From the NCBI GenBank assembly GCA_036924285.1, contig JAYKYS010000002.1, forward strand, positions 45,585,501 to 45,649,500: a stretch of DNA of 64,000 nucleotides, written 5' to 3'. The stretch comes from Asterella californica (lineage: Eukaryota; Streptophyta; Marchantiopsida; Marchantiales; Aytoniaceae). The notes beneath the pieces are model-generated. The model did not search any database. It was given only the letters and a program-made list of their open reading frames with translations, and was not told the origin of the DNA. Positions 34,283 to 44,762 of this stretch are shown piece after piece. The position numbers were made by a program, and so were the translations under genes. How positions within the stretch are numbered: the stretch's first letter is position 1; the number at the start of each line of letters is the position of its first letter.

Positions 34283-34979
34283 AAGGGGATCGCTTCATAA
34301 GAGTGACTGACGTTTCCAACAGAGGATGTAGGAGCTGCTTCCTTGGGTGGAAGACCCGAATGGTGTCTTCTCTCGACTGCAGCTGTTCCTGTGGGACAGA
34401 GGCTACCGTGGTCGGTGGAGGAAGCTGCTGCACTATCTTTTGTCGCTTCTCCAGCTCTTCTTGCATGATCGCTTCAACTTCTTTCTTAACGTCATGAGCA
34501 AAGTACTTCGGATCTTCTCTATCGTAAGCAGGAGAAGAAGACCGCTCAAGGGACGATGACCTCTCCTTACGCTGCTTCTTCTTCTTAGTCTCCTTCTGAC
34601 GGGATTCGGACTTCCTTTTGCTTCTGGTACTCACCTTGAATACTGCCTCATCCATGACTTCTTCTGGAGGTCAGCTATCTGAATCCGGGCAAGGGCTCCA
34701 AACAGTGCCATCCGCCAAAATAAACGATGATTCTTCCTCAAGTGGCTTCATTTTCTGAGCTGTAGTCGTCTTCTGCAGCTGAGGCTCCTTTCTTATGCGC
34801 TTCTCAAGGTCGGGTTCGTCTTCCTCTACGTATAGACAATCCGTGCAATCTCTAGGATCTCCTTCTTCTAAAGAGATATGTTGTACCACTGCTAGCTCGA
34901 GCTTAGAAGCTGATGCGGCTTCTACAGGAGATGTGGTCTCTACAAATCTAACCATTTGCCGCGGGCGTAAGATCTAGAG

Positions 34980-35099
34980 ACAATTTCCTGTAAAATGTCC
35001 AGCTTCCTTACAATTCTTACACAAGGGCACTTGTCCAATCTGTCTTCTCGGATGATGACAGGTGGACCACCAATGTCTTGTCTTTCCACAATTGTTACA
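34980..35099 (-). pseudogene. Giant element: paired CCHC zinc knuckles
   Basis: CNNCGKTRHWWSTC is encoded at 35,058-35,099 and CKNCKEAGHFTGNC at 34,980-35,021, both on the minus strand and separated by about a dozen residues. Both fit C-x2-C-x4-H-x4-C, the nucleic-acid-binding knuckle of Gag nucleocapsid. A third knuckle lies upstream, near 35,331-35,372. Confidence 0.8.
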
Positions 35100-35324
35100 T
35101 GCTCTAGGAAGAGGATTTAGGGGTCGTTGTGATGAAGAAGGTTGCCAAAGCGTCCTGGTCTGTACATTACTAGCCCTGTCTCTAGGAATATAACGATTAT
35201 ATTGAGCAGGAGGCGTAAGAATGAATGGTTGTATCGTCTCGATCCTATAGCAGGATTCCTCACTAGGATCGTGTAGATATCTCTCATCGTCTTCTTCTTA
35301 GCCTGCCCAATTAACAGTTTGGTC

Positions 35325-35522
35325 CTACGTACACTGATCTCCGGTGTGTCCAAAAGAGTTACAAAGGTTGCACCAAATGTTGGCCCAGGAAGCCATGGGT
35401 TGCTTCTGCTTGTCCTTCTGGTTCAAAATATGAACTTTCAAGTCGGCAAACTGCTTCAGCACTCCATCAATCCAGGGATCAGGTGCAGACTGAATGATCT
35501 GAGTCTGAGGAATCTTCTGCAC
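35325..35522 (-). pseudogene. Giant element: Gag segment with the first zinc knuckle
   Basis: The short frame ends with CNLCNSFGHTGDQC, a complete CCHC knuckle. Upstream (35,456-35,743) is a Lys/Arg/Ser-rich stretch, as often seen before nucleocapsid. With the pair at 34,980-35,099 this element had three knuckles. Confidence 0.7.
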
Positions 35523-35789
35523 AACTTCTTCCCTGGGTCGTGACTTCTCTTTTTTCTTCTTTCGTGTCTTCTTCTCCTGTTTGATTCAGATTTTGAACTT
35601 TCGACACTAGACTCTTCAGAAGTAGAGGATGCTTCGGAAGCACTGTTATCAGTTTCAGTGGACTTGGCCTTCCTCTTGGACTTCCTAGAAGACTTCTTCA
35701 ACTTCTTGGACTTCTTTGAGGTCTTCCCTCTATCTTTCATCATATTCTAAGTGATGCTCGAGGTCTCATATTGCTCTGCATGCTTCTGT

Positions 35790-36080
35790 ACTTCTACTAA
35801 ATCATCACCTCCTCCTCTTCTACAGTACAACTCCATATCCTGAGACAATCCTCCCAAGTACTAGTCCACGGCTTGTTGAGCACAATAACCGAGTCTCATT
35901 GATTCTGAGAGATGTGATCCAGAAGGTTTTCGAACCTCTCGGTGTAATCCTACAGTGTCTCTTTCTTCTTCCGTTCGAGTCTCTAAAGTTCTATGAGAGT
36001 CATCCGATCATAGTCCACTCTTCTGAACCTCTTCAGAAAAGCTGCCTTCGGAGTAGCCCAAGTGGTCATAACTAACTCAT
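35790..36080 (-). pseudogene. Giant element: retrotransposon Gag domain with stops
   Basis: Read through stops, the minus strand gives WATPKAAFLKRF, DYDRMTLIEL, RLERKKKETL and DYTERFENLLDHIS. This is the pattern of the plant retrotransposon Gag core (W..F...F, then a Leu-rich helix and Y..RF..L). At least three in-frame stops interrupt it, each explainable by C-to-T change of CAG or CGA. Confidence 0.65.
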
Positions 36081-36116
36081 CATCTTACGCTTTACTCACC
36101 CATTTTCTTCATCAAG

Positions 36117-36993
36117 CTAGGAAACATTGTCGACATCAGTGTCTTCCTTGTTGGATCGAGAGATGGTCTCTAACATCGTGATGAAGTCATCTGCATCAGC
36201 ATCATCGTCATATGGATGGAACTTCTGTCGGGTATGAGAAGCCATGTTGACTGCCGGTTGGTGCGACTGCCAACTTCTTCCTCTGTCAGGTCCAGGTGGT
36301 GGAGATGATCTTCTCGAAGGGCCAGGTCTGTCTGAGTCATGAATGTCATCTTCTGAGTTAGAGCTGCTGTCGCTGCCACCCTCTGAGATGTCTGGAACTA
36401 CCCCTTCCAGTCTTCCTTCACCTTGAGAAGTCTCTCCCGCACTTGGGAAGATGTCTTCCGCGTAACCTGAACCAAAATCTACTTTGTAAACGTGGTCACC
36501 CGGTTGGCTTCTGTCTTTTGCAAAGATAATGCTCGAGATGGAAGGCTCTTCCAATCTACTGATCGGATCTTCCTGAGCTCTTCTTCTTTCTTTTGGTTTC
36601 TCAAAGATACCCGCTGCTCTCTAGAAGCGGTTCGCTGGGATGAATGTACCCACTCAAGGTCCTTACCCGTGCGTCTTCTGCTTCTTCTTCTGGTTGGAGG
36701 CATCCATCAGAGTGTTGAGAAGAGATGTCCCTCTTCTTCTAATACTAGATCTGGTAGGCTAGACGTCTGAACAACCTGTCACAAGTTCGGAACGTCTCCT
36801 TCTCCTGCTTCATGTTGCACTTACTGCAGTCTTCCAAGATCGAGTCTTCCAAGAAGCTCTTGAAAGCGGAGAAGCGACTTCTTCCTCTTTCTCCCTCATG
36901 TATCTCATCAGCTTCTGGCTGCGGTTCCTGTCTTCTAACAAGATAGAGTTTCACAGCACACTCAAATACACTCCAAGTTAGTCCCAGATGCAA
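36117..36993 (-). pseudogene. Giant element: N-terminal Gag-region remnant
   Basis: Overlapping minus-strand frames (36,117-36,554, 36,479-36,703 and 36,745-36,993) carry charged and Ser/Pro-rich sequence but no recognisable domain. Their place between the LTR and the Gag core suggests the start of gag, now broken. Confidence 0.4.
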
Positions 36994-37014
36994 CTAACTA
37001 CTGACACTCAGATC

Positions 37015-37228
37015 TCAGAAGACGAGATTTCTAGATAAAATCCGTGTGTTTGTGCGTGTGGACAGATCTTAGAACTTAGAGCAGCGATACTTGTGCAAAT
37101 CCTCTGTGAGAACGATATCGTTTATGTTATAATGGACTAAAGGAGAAATCTTGAGACACTACATATAGTAGCACTCGTTTTTTTGACGCCGCTGCCGGAG
37201 ATTTCATCTTAGTAACGATTGTTCTAAG
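37015..37228 (+). other. Inverted segment: LTR end plus primer-binding site of the giant element
   Basis: In the left LTR the terminal 73 bases lie at 16,222-16,294. Here the matching bases (37,091-37,163) face the opposite way, ending CACTACA. They are followed 20 bases later by TGACGCCGCTGCCGGAG (37,184-37,200), close to the complement of the plant tRNA-Asp 3' end used by Athila/Tat elements. Restoring the orientation would put LTR end, primer site and gag leader in the correct minus-strand order. Breakpoints are near 37,014/37,015 and 37,228/37,229. Confidence 0.75.
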
Positions 37229-38393
37229 CAAAACCACACGGCTTCCAGATCCTTCAGAAGGTGCTCTGGACCTAAACAAACAACTACGACCTAAAATATC
37301 ACACAAATATCTGCTGGGAAGCTCGGAAAGACGCTTCCTACTTCTGGATCACGGCTTCCAATCTTCCCACGACAGTCTTCCTGAAGCAATTCTCGGCTTC
37401 TGAGGGTTCAACTCGGCTTCTGACACCTCCATAAGACTGCTCCTGCTTCGTAGACGCAAATTACACTGTCTATCAAACATTGTTCTTCCAGTTTCCAACA
37501 GGGTTAGATAGATCACAGGGTGTGTGCCCCTTGTAGCCTTCTCAGACTTCTGTTTACGGAAACGGCCTTCCTACAGCACTACAACGACATTCATCTTCAC
37601 GAAAGCTCAATAGAAGTCTCGGAAGCTCACTAGAAGAAGGTAGGAAGATGAGAAGATGAGAGAAGATGGGGAAGAAGAGAAAATCCAAACAAGAAGAAAA
37701 AGATGAAAATGAGAAATTAAGACTCCGACATGCTTCTAGTCCAGATCCTGACTAACAAGTCATCCCTGCTTGTAGTAATTTGGGAGAGAAGATCACAAAT
37801 TGGCTTACAATTACACAGTCTTCTACTCGAGGATGTCGTCTTCTGCTATGAGAAGAAGTCTTCTTTCTTCTTCTGTCGTCGCGTCAACTACTCTGTCGTC
37901 TGAGGTCGCTTCCTCATAGGACTGTCTTTACGTGGATCCGGAGTGCTCCACTGGATGAGACAAGCTTCGAATCTGCACAGCTTCTAACAATCACCGCCAT
38001 TCAAGAAGAAGGCTTCTCATGCACAATTGGGTGTGAATTCGAGGAAATCCACTGCCCAGAAGACACAAGCAAAGCTTCTGCAATCAAATCTGAAAATCAA
38101 TTCTCTGAGAAGAAGGTACATTGACTTTGGGAAGCTCACTCCCTCCACTTCTATCACTACCCCTCGACACATCAACTTAGAGAGAAGACTACACGATGAT
38201 GTCGTTCCATGTTCTATGTCATCTACTACGTCTACATCTTTCGATCCACCATTGAGAGCGAAAGTGCAGACCCCTCCTGTGTAATCCAAATCTATTCATA
38301 TGTCTCTAGCAACAGGCGTAATATGTGTACTGTGTAAAATGTGTAAACACATGTGTGTGTGTGTCAAATCCTACTCTGTGTATAAAGTATAAA

Positions 38394-38431
38394 GTGCAGA
38401 AGTATAAAGTAGAAACTTTATACTTTTGCAC
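38394..38431. repeat. Quasi-palindrome unique to the right LTR
   Basis: GTGCAGAAGTATAAAGT (38,394-38,410) and ACTTTATACTTTTGCAC (38,415-38,431) pair at 16 of 17 positions around a 4-base loop. The left LTR has only one arm here (about 17,432-17,452), so the second arm arose in this copy. Confidence 0.65.
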
Positions 38432-38597
38432 TTGAGTCGTGAGAGGGAGTTCCTCTCCAATCCTCACTCGCAGCCAAGAGAAATGGGGAGCTCTCAGAAG
38501 GCCACCACCTCACATGCAATCGGCTCCCTGCTCAGTTTGGAAACTTACTTTCTGCTCCTACCGTTGCCTACCCTACAACATGGACAATCATCTAAAA

Positions 38598-40564
38598 TTA
38601 CAAAGGGAGTTGCTTCTCCGTAAAATAGTGGACCTCGCTTCCTATCAAATTTAGCATGTTAACTGTCTTACTAAATTGCTGCCTACTCCTGACTGGATCC
38701 TCTACTATCTTAACTCCTAAATCGATCTCTGATAAAGTGCGAAGCCCTGCTGGTACCTCGAGTGTGGCTGAGGTGGTTTCCTCCTCAACATTCCTAATGT
38801 GAGCTTCTGATGCGGCTTCAGAAGACAGAAGTGTCTTCTGAGAAGCTGAGTCCATCTGCGCTTCCTCTCTCTTTTGCGACACTGGTTCGACACTGGGACC
38901 TAAGGTGACTTTACAATGATAAGAGGAAGACAACTCTGCTTCATGTCTTCCAGAAGACACCTTGTCTTCTGAGGCTTCTTCCGAGGTCTTCTCAGCTTCC
39001 AACACTGTCACTATCAAGTGGACAGCGAGGTCAAATTTCTCCTTCTCCAAATCTTCCCCGATCGTTGGTCCTCGATCATGGGAAGATGTAGCTACTGGCT
39101 GTAGAATTGAGAGAAGACCGTAAAGCATCTTCAAGCCCTCAATCTACCGATCTAGGTAGCGGAACATGCTCTTCTTGCATTCCACTAACATCGTCCTGGA
39201 ATCGTCATCCCACTCCCTAGCTAGGGTGAGAAGCTTCCTACCCGCGGTGAAGTTGAACTTCTTGCGAAGTGCTTCCACCGTCTACGTCATAAGTCTCTTT
39301 ACTCAAGCTTCTGCTTCTTCTCGCTGCGTCTTCTCTACTACGGCTTCTACTTCCGCGGCTTCCTGCAGTGTCTTTCATGTCATCTTCTCTTCTGCGAGAG
39401 AGGTGATCTTACCCTTGCCCCGCAAAACCTCCTGCACGTTGTTGCAGACGTGCTTACAACTCATGGTTGCTCTCCTTAATTGTGCTGACTCCTTGGCAAA
39501 AGCAGCTACTTCCCTCTTGTATTTTGCTGCAAGCTTCTCCATGGTGCGGAGGTTGACTTCTAGCGTATCCACCTTCTTTTGGACCTCTTCCTGCTGCATC
39601 AGTGTGCGCATATCGAATCCAAGTCATAGTGGCTTCTCTTGAGCCATCGCACGCTTCTCCACCAACTCCATTCGTGGTTAGATCTCTGACTGGAAGAAGG
39701 CGTTGAATTCCTCCAACCTTCTTCTCGCAGAAGACAAGTTCATCCTCATGAATCGATCCGAGACGTCGTTCCTGTCTTCCAAAGGTAAGAATGTCTCTTC
39801 CACCACTGTGGTCTTATGCTTCTGCGCGCGGAAAGACACTACTCTTCTCATTTTCCGAGGTGGAAGATATATTCTCAATGCAGGAGCGGTTCTCTTCGTT
39901 GCGCTTCCTCGAGTTGCAGTCGGAATGTCAATCCATACTTCGGCTTCTGGAGTCTTCGGAAGACTCCCTGTAGTTGCAGAAGTTGTCTTCTGCACGATCC
40001 TGGTGCTCAACATCTCCTCTTGAGAATCCAACTCCGATCCATAATGAATGATCGAGAAAGAGACACTCTTCTTAGACACACTCCTAATCCTCATCTTCCT
40101 GGACGGTGATGCGCCCTTTGTACCGCTGGAGTCACCTTCTCGCACCAAAAGCGTCTTCTGATGATTGTCTGGTCTTCTCTGAGACACTAAAGTGAGAGAG
40201 GGAGTCACGGTTGCTGCTCGTTCTTCTTCTCTCGAGGTCTCTTCCTTCACCTCGCACTGTCTTGTTGATCCATATCTCGCCAACTGGTCTTCTGTCAGAT
40301 TCTCCTTAGACACGTACAGATAGCAGAAGAACCGGGGTGAGGTGCCCTCCTGCTGGGGTGCCCAAGTATGCTAACTCGGCCTGGATGTAAGTGTGGAAGA
40401 AGGCGCCCCAGTTGATAAGTATTCTTTCCCATATAGCTTCCAGGAACTCCACGTCCTGATCTCCAAGGGATCTCATCTTTTGCGCTTTCCCCTTGGGGAA
40501 GAGATGAAGAAACATCTTCGTAAGAAGACGTTTCCGCGGCTCTTGGTAAGCTTCTACCTTCCAT
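38598..40564 (-). pseudogene. LTR-embedded coding remnant (right LTR)
   Basis: Successive minus-strand frames at 40,306-40,515, 39,678-40,313, 39,375-39,611 and 38,598-39,134 together represent roughly 600-650 codons. The first carries HLFPKGKAQK and WERILINWGAFFHTYIQAEL. The second is basic and Ser-rich. The third is a clear heptad-type coiled coil. The fourth is acidic. A homologous broken copy is in the left LTR. I do not recognise a family. The sense direction matches the element, so it would lie in U3, readable from the 3' LTR of a genomic transcript. Stops and frameshifts make it inactive here. Confidence 0.55.
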
Positions 40565-42915
40565 CCATTCCTTCCTTATCTATCTTCCAAGAAGAGACAA
40601 GTCGTGCTTCCAGGTACAAACCAAGTCCTTGAGATCATCGGTAAGATCTTCTTCTCGAGCTCGTACCCTCGATTTTCGGATTCTGACATGTGAAAAGCCC
40701 TACGCCATCACTCCACCATCCAGGAAGACGGTCTTTCACGAGCGACTCCTGCCTTCACAGGTACAAGGTTGCACGGAGGTAGTGCTGTCCAAACCTCCTC
40801 TAGAAGACCCTGGTCCGCGAGGTTCTAGTCCCACAAGAAGAAGTCGAGATCCAACTCCTTGATGAAGGGTTTGGTCTCTGCCAATTCTGCGGCTGGTAAC
40901 ACCAACCTTCGAGGATGTATTGACATGCTTCGAGCTCTATTAAACTAACCCACACGTACTTGCAGTGAGTCAATCCTTCCCAAGTCCTCACAGTCTAGCT
41001 TCTACTCTCTGAAGACGAATCTAGTCTTCCAGGATACAACTATTTCCGAGATTTTAACAGTGCTTCATAAGTACCTCTCGTCTTCCGAGCTATATCTAAA
41101 AAGTCCTAACTAAGTAAGGCATCACATGGATTCCCAAGAAGACAACCCATCTTGCATTTCATCCTATCATAACAGAAGATACAAGATACATGAGAAGCAG
41201 AGTATACGAAAAGGTTCAGAAGAGGGTTGTGGACTCCTGCGGTGACAGTGGCCTCCAAGAAGACTCTCGGGACAGCTTCTGATTTAACTGACGTACTCGG
41301 AAGACCCCCGCAGTCAGACTTCTCGTCATTGGTCTCACCTGTCTTCAACTTCCTACACGCAATCTAGCCTCACATCGGATACATAACGTTCATACTCTGT
41401 TCTTCCGACTCCTTATCTCTCATACATGCTCAGAAGAAGCTTGATGTATGACGAAAGACATGACCCTCGACCATTCCCTTCAGATTATGTCAACAAGACT
41501 TCTCACAACTCTCTTCTAAGTTCGAGAAGAAGAAGGAATAGGCTGCTATGGGTCGGACAGAAGAGATCCGTAAAGGACCTTCACGTCTTCTCACACATTC
41601 TATCAACCGTTCCAACCTTCTAGTCTCTCTAGGAAGATGTGGATTTGAGAAGACGAGAAGATTGGGAGGCACATGCCTGGTTCTCAGTTTCTAGCTTCTT
41701 GAAACAACAATCAACTCACAAGCTCACTCAGGATTCGTACCAAGCTTCTTTCAACACAAATTTCAATTAAATACAATCTTGATACGAATTGCAAACAGTC
41801 GTCTTCCGAAGACGTTTAAACATTCAGAAGCGTCTTCCGAAGATGTTCAGATCTTCAAAAGCGTCTTCTATCCATGGATTCGAGAACAAAGACGTGATAG
41901 GGTAGAGAAATTGATAGTCAGGTGATCAAATTTGGAAATGAGAGATGAGGAAGCTCGATTCCAACTGGAGAAGAAGTCAGAAGATGGCTGTCGAAAAGTG
42001 GATAGTGTTTCTGCATCCACTTTATGTAGAAGGAATTTCAGGGTAGGGAAATCGATCGATGGGCTTCCTGCAAACGAGCGGAGAAGCGCGAGGACATCAA
42101 ATTAGAGACGGGAAGCGGTGGGAAAGAGAAAAAAAACACGGGAAGAACCTCAGTACTGCTTCAGGCTGCTTCTGTTGCACCGTCAGTCTTTCGTGCGCTT
42201 CCAATCTTCACTTCCACTTTCGATGTGGTACCACGACCGTGCTTCTGTCGTCAATCTTGAGCTACGCCCCTCTGCTGCTACAATCGATTCTCGCTTCTCC
42301 TGAAGCTTCTCTCTGATTTCTCATCGATCCTTGATTTCTGCTTCTTGAAATCCTCAGGGATTTCTTCAGCTCGAATGTGCTCTTAGTTGATAAAATCGAT
42401 CCCGCTCTCTCTCTTGTCTCAGTTCGATCCTGTGTGCTCCCAGTTTCAACTCTCCTCGCTTCTAATGTTACTTCGATTCCCCAAGGTGCAAATCGATCTT
42501 AAAGCACAGTCGATCTTCAATGCCAAAAGCAGCAAGAGAGTTGATGCTAATGCGCCTCCAGCTCGTGTCTTCCCTGCGTGATTAGGGGTTCGATTACCTT
42601 GGTCTATCTATTACTATAGTGGCTACCTGGTTGGTATACCTACCTCTCACCTACGTGGCGCGCGGTTGGTACCTCTGAAGTCGCAATCCTTATCTCTCTG
42701 AGAGACGTCCGTCTTCTGACTTCCAGCTTCTGTCTTCCGTCTTCCGAAAGACACGATTTAGAAGAAGTCAACTTCTTCTTACAAAAAGTCCTAAGATCAT
42801 CTTCCCGCTAAGTAAGATGCAATCTTAAGAAATAAGGTTACTTCAATTACATAGACATGTCATTAACTTTAAAAATTTTGAAAAATCTCTAATCCTGCAA
42901 ATTGTGGGCACCACA

Positions 42916-42920
42916 CATCA
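42916..42920. repeat. Right target site duplication (CATCA) of the giant element
   Basis: CATCA follows the LTR end CCACA and equals 16,217-16,221. Confidence 0.8.
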
Positions 42921-43680
42921 GTTACTTACACCAACTCAGCAACAGAAGCTCCAAGCAGCCGTGCTTGAGCTGCTCCACCACGTAAATGAACTACCAATCT
43001 CTAAGGATGGACTTTTATACATCAATTCGTTGAGCAAACTAACCTGATCATTGTAGTACGTAGGTGTGAGTCTGGAGAGGGTAGCTAGTGTAGTGTAGAG
43101 ATCAAGAAGAGTTGAGTAGTAAACTTGTCTAAGTGTTTTCTAACGTTCTAAACAGATGGAAGGTCCACCGTAGGGAACAGACAACCTACAATAAGTCATC
43201 ATATTTTTGATTATCATAGGAGAAATCCTCGTTGTCTAAAGTGCACTTGGTGGTCTTAGCTTTTGTTAGACCAAGTTGTGGTTCGGAAGTAAGAAAGCAT
43301 ACTGTTACATTCTGTAGTCTAGTCGAGACGAAGTGTCATATGTGAGGTTTTCAAGCTTTCTGAGAAAAACTCCGAGTGTAATTTGTGACCAGTATGTAAG
43401 TAACGAGACCTTAAGTGGATGAGATTTTGACCTTAAGATCTTGTGACAGGGGGTTGGTCGTACATTGAGCCCAAGTAGCCAGTTTCAAGTTTGCTGGCTT
43501 TTTTACATGAAGAACTTCCCAGTTAAATTGAAGTATAGAGCAAGTCAATCCCAATCTTCTATGAGAATGATACTATTTATCCTTAAATGATGAAAAAGAA
43601 AACTTCTCCATTACAAGGAGGAGGAGTAGCATGCATATATATTCATCTCTTCCAAGTTCAGAAGAGCGGAATATGCAGTG

Positions 43681-43738
43681 AGCTTTAATTTATGTCCTAA
43701 CTTTTTTTCTTGGAAGGGTTAGGTTATAAATTAAAGCT
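43681..43738. repeat. Hairpin related to 11,281-11,328
   Basis: Arms 43,681-43,701 (starting AGCTTTAATTTATG) and 43,718-43,738 pair at 19 of 21 positions around a 16-base loop. The stem shares TTAATTTAT and CCTAAC with the hairpins at 11.3 and 44.7 kb, while the surrounding sequence is largely different. Confidence 0.65.
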
Positions 43739-44711
43739 TTGAAATTAAAAATATTTCTACTCGTGATATGCACAGGTCTTTATATCAGAACAAGGTTCTC
43801 TTCGCATGAGTGACTTATAGATTTTGCGTTACTCTAACCACGTATAATCACGTTATCAAGTAGTGAAGTAAATTTAAAATAAACTCACAAGTCAGAATTT
43901 GCAAACCCAATCGATCACCACTCTTATGTGACTCTGCGCTTTAGTAAACTCTATTCTTCAGCCTTCCTCTTTAAATATATGAAGCAAATTAAAAAAGTTT
44001 ATCACAAGTAAGAATCCAACACCACTCTTCTCTCTGACTCTGCATTTTAGTAAACTATATTTTCACTATATTTTTTTGAAAGTTGTTATAAACCAATTAC
44101 CCATGATTATATTTTGTGGTTTATTTTAACTTTTGTCTTTCTCCTCCTCTTTTTTTCTAGAAGTGCAGTTTGGACGCATATTTAGGGTGTTATGGGAGCT
44201 CGGTCTCGTAATTGAAAGTTGAATATACACCGTCTATTCTGTTTGAACTGGTAAACCCTAAACCGATCGTTTTGGAAGATTCTCGATATTTTTCACACTT
44301 TCGATACATATGCCTATCTGATCTTAGAGTAGTGGAATGGATTCGGCCGAATAATGGGCTTCTAAGCTTATATCAGGTCGTGATTTCATATCATATCTAC
44401 ATTTGTCGTAAGGTGCTATACCTATCTCGAATTGATATTCTCAAATTTATTATTTATATTTGCAGTAGCTTTCGGAATTCCTTTGTAAGTATTAGCGCTT
44501 AAATCTACTTGTAATAAAACTTTTATTTCTTAAAAATTTATACAAATATTTTAATCAAAAGCTTATGTCTTATTAATTTCATATCAGAAGCTTTATATAC
44601 TCAGTTACCATCCCCGCGGGACGCTAAAGTACATATATTAAAGTACAACATCTCGTGCGTGTACAAAAGGATATTCACGTCATGTACACTTAGAAAGCCT
44701 GAGGGCTTCAG

Positions 44712-44762
44712 TTAATTTATGCCGTAACACTTCTTACGAGAAGGTTAGCGAATAAATTTAAT
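44712..44762. repeat. Degraded hairpin of the same family
   Basis: TTAATTTATGCCGTAAC (44,712-44,728) pairs imperfectly with a segment from 44,744 containing GTTAGCGAATAAATT. It is the most decayed of the three related hairpins. Confidence 0.5.

Larger units (their letters stand above)
16222..42915 (-). mobile_element. Giant Athila/Tat-like Ty3/Gypsy element, minus strand, with a nested insertion
   Basis: The element spans 26.7 kb, or about 18 kb without the 8.7-kb Gypsy copy nested in its left LTR. On the minus strand it starts TGTGGTG (42,915) and ends CACTACA (16,222). Internal order from right to left is gag, zinc knuckles, protease, RT, RNase H and integrase, the Gypsy order. The RT and integrase wording and a tRNA-Asp-like primer-binding site suggest the Athila/Tat branch. 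All genes carry stops and frameshifts, so this copy is non-autonomous. The two LTRs differ at several percent of sites in the stretches I compared, so the insertion is old. Confidence 0.85.
37229..42915 (-). repeat. 5' LTR of the giant element (main part)
   Basis: 5,687 bp aligning with the left LTR from CAAAACCACACGG (37,229) to the terminus TGTGGTG on the minus strand at 42,915. With the inverted 37,015-37,163 piece the LTR is about 5.8 kb, far longer than a typical plant LTR. It preserves the empty target site of the nested element at about 39,825-39,840 and is dense in GAAG/CTTC. Confidence 0.85.

Noticed and set aside
37091..37228. A separate plus-strand element represented by an LTR end and a tRNA-Asp primer site
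   Set aside because: The same 73 bases form the left terminus of the giant element at 16,222, next to a matching target duplication, so an internal inversion explains it better than a second element.
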